A stretch of DNA of 64,000 bases, from the NCBI RefSeq assembly GCF_004959855.1, contig NZ_SPNT01000002.1:670423-734422 (forward strand). The letters are read 5' to 3'. Source of the DNA: Nitratireductor sp. XY-223. Its GTDB lineage: Bacteria > Pseudomonadota > Alphaproteobacteria > Rhizobiales > Rhizobiaceae. How positions within the stretch are numbered: position 1 is the first letter of the stretch; each line of letters begins with the position of its first letter. Under the pieces are notes generated by a model. It saw nothing but the letters and a program-made list of their open reading frames with translations, was not told the origin of the DNA and did no database searches. A program made the translations under genes and the position numbers. Shown here one piece after another: positions 62,122-64,000 of this stretch.

Positions 62122-62768
62122 GCCTTTTCATCCTCGTCCGGAATGGTGTGGCGCATGATCATCGGCATCTGGCTCATCGTGAACGCGATGGTGATCGGCA
62201 TGATGCCCCACACCTTGAAGGCGACCCAGAAATCGGTGGAGAAATTGCGCCACACGATCTCGTTGACGATGGCGAGGAACACGAAGAACAGGCCCCAGCG
62301 CAGGGTCAGCTTGCGCCAGCCGTCGGCATCGAGCCTGAAGGCGCTGTCGAAGACGTAGCCGAGCAGCGATTTGCCGAAGACGAGGCCGCCGAGAAGGACG
62401 CTGGCGAACAGGCCGTTGACGATGGTCGGCTTCATCTTGATGAAGGTGTCGTTGTGCAGCCACAGCGTCAGCGCGCCGAAAACGAAGACGACGATGCCGG
62501 AGACCAGCGGCATGATCGGCAAGGTACGGGTCAAGAGCCAGGAGGTTGTCAGCGCGATGGCCGTGGCGATCATGAACAGGCCCGTCGCCAGGAAAATCGG
62601 ACCGCCGAAGGCGGCGAGCGGCGGGAACTTTTCGACCAGCCACTCGCCTCGCGCATTGGCGAAGAAGAAGACCAGCAGCGGGCCCAGTTCCAGCGCTAGC
62701 TTGAGCACCGGGTTAATCTCCTGGCGGTCCGGATCGGACGGGTCGCGTTCGAATACGGGCTGGCTCAT
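62118..62768 (-). CDS. yciB: Inner-membrane septation protein A (YciB/IspZ)
   Basis: A 216-residue YciB/IspZ protein with about five or six helices and the family's N-terminal [13 protein letters not shown], then [19 protein letters not shown] and the [16 protein letters not shown] stretch. It affects cell division and envelope maintenance. The start is ATG 62768, preceded by AGGAG; it lies 14 bases downstream of the ftsY stop, so ftsY-yciB is an operon. Confidence 0.93.
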   Translation of the reverse strand: MSQPVFERDPSDPDRQEINPVLKLALELGPLLVFFFANARGEWLVEKFPPLAAFGGPIFLATGLFMIATAIALTTSWLLTRTLPIMPLVSGIVVFVFGALTLWLHNDTFIKMKPTIVNGLFASVLLGGLVFGKSLLGYVFDSAFRLDADGWRKLTLRWGLFFVFLAIVNEIVWRNFSTDFWVAFKVWGIMPITIAFTMSQMPMIMRHTIPDEDEKA

Positions 62769-62782
62769 GCGGGCCAATCTCC

Positions 62783-64000
<1,218 letters not shown>

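Overview
The window looks like a chromosomal core segment of an alphaproteobacterium of the order Hyphomicrobiales (Rhizobiales), probably a Phyllobacteriaceae, Hoeflea or Ahrensia-like marine relative. The basis is high GC, lineage-typical families (an IalB-like protein, DUF2794, DUF1223, a CenR/OtpR-type regulator next to a cyclic-nucleotide-binding protein) and rhizobial gene orders (tsaD-gpsA-YciI-EVE; hemC-hemD-Mic60-hemY; acnA divergent from ccmAB; ccmCDG near yciB-ftsY). Genus is inferred, not proven. I see no rRNA, tRNA, CRISPR array, prophage or insertion sequence, and no gene-free gap above 300 bases.

Layout. 1-2.2 kb: end of xthA, cyclic-nucleotide-binding protein, CenR-like response regulator, L,D-transpeptidase. 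2.2-6.2 kb: minus-strand run DUF1761, ETF-beta-KMT-like methyltransferase, EVE protein, YciI, gpsA, tsaD. 6.2-12.8 kb: hemC, hemD, a Mic60 (mitofilin) homologue, hemY, TerB-like protein, glutamine amidotransferase. 12.8-17.2 kb: MFS exporter, yggT, DUF167, a BlaI-like repressor with a membrane M56 peptidase fused to an M23 domain, ppa. 17.3-28.5 kb: membrane protein, GNAT, typA, M3 peptidase, argG, LysE exporter, FkbM methyltransferase, rlmN, IalB-like protein. 28.7-38.5 kb: small metabolic genes, a LysR-cupin pair, thpR, and tesA divergent from the ABC pair ybbA-ybbP, then a Bax-inhibitor-1 protein, a PAT-like acetyltransferase and DUF2794. 38.6-45.3 kb: DUF1223 protein, RND efflux pair, AraC regulator, peroxiredoxin. 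45.4-64 kb: acnA, the cytochrome c maturation genes ccmAB and ccmCDG, a PPP phosphatase, yciB and ftsY.

The ccm genes are split. ccmAB (48.4-49.7 kb) and ccmCDG (59.8-61.4 kb) normally adjoin; here about 10 kb of accessory genes lies between them. The segment holds MarR, TetR and LysR regulators, a monooxygenase/cytochrome b561 operon, a GST, an M32 carboxypeptidase, an orphan solute-binding protein, an EamA transporter and a P450. Several regulators sit beside clear palindromic operators.

Most notable: (i) a BlaI-like repressor translationally coupled to an M56-M23 fusion, with a BlaI-like palindrome overlapping its likely promoter, suggesting a cell-wall-sensing circuit; (ii) the interrupted ccm operon; (iii) a pure hexanucleotide microsatellite inside ftsY encoding about 21 Pro-Glu repeats and running off the window end; (iv) a Mic60 homologue inside the haem cluster; (v) a candidate Irr (ICE) iron-control box before ccmA.
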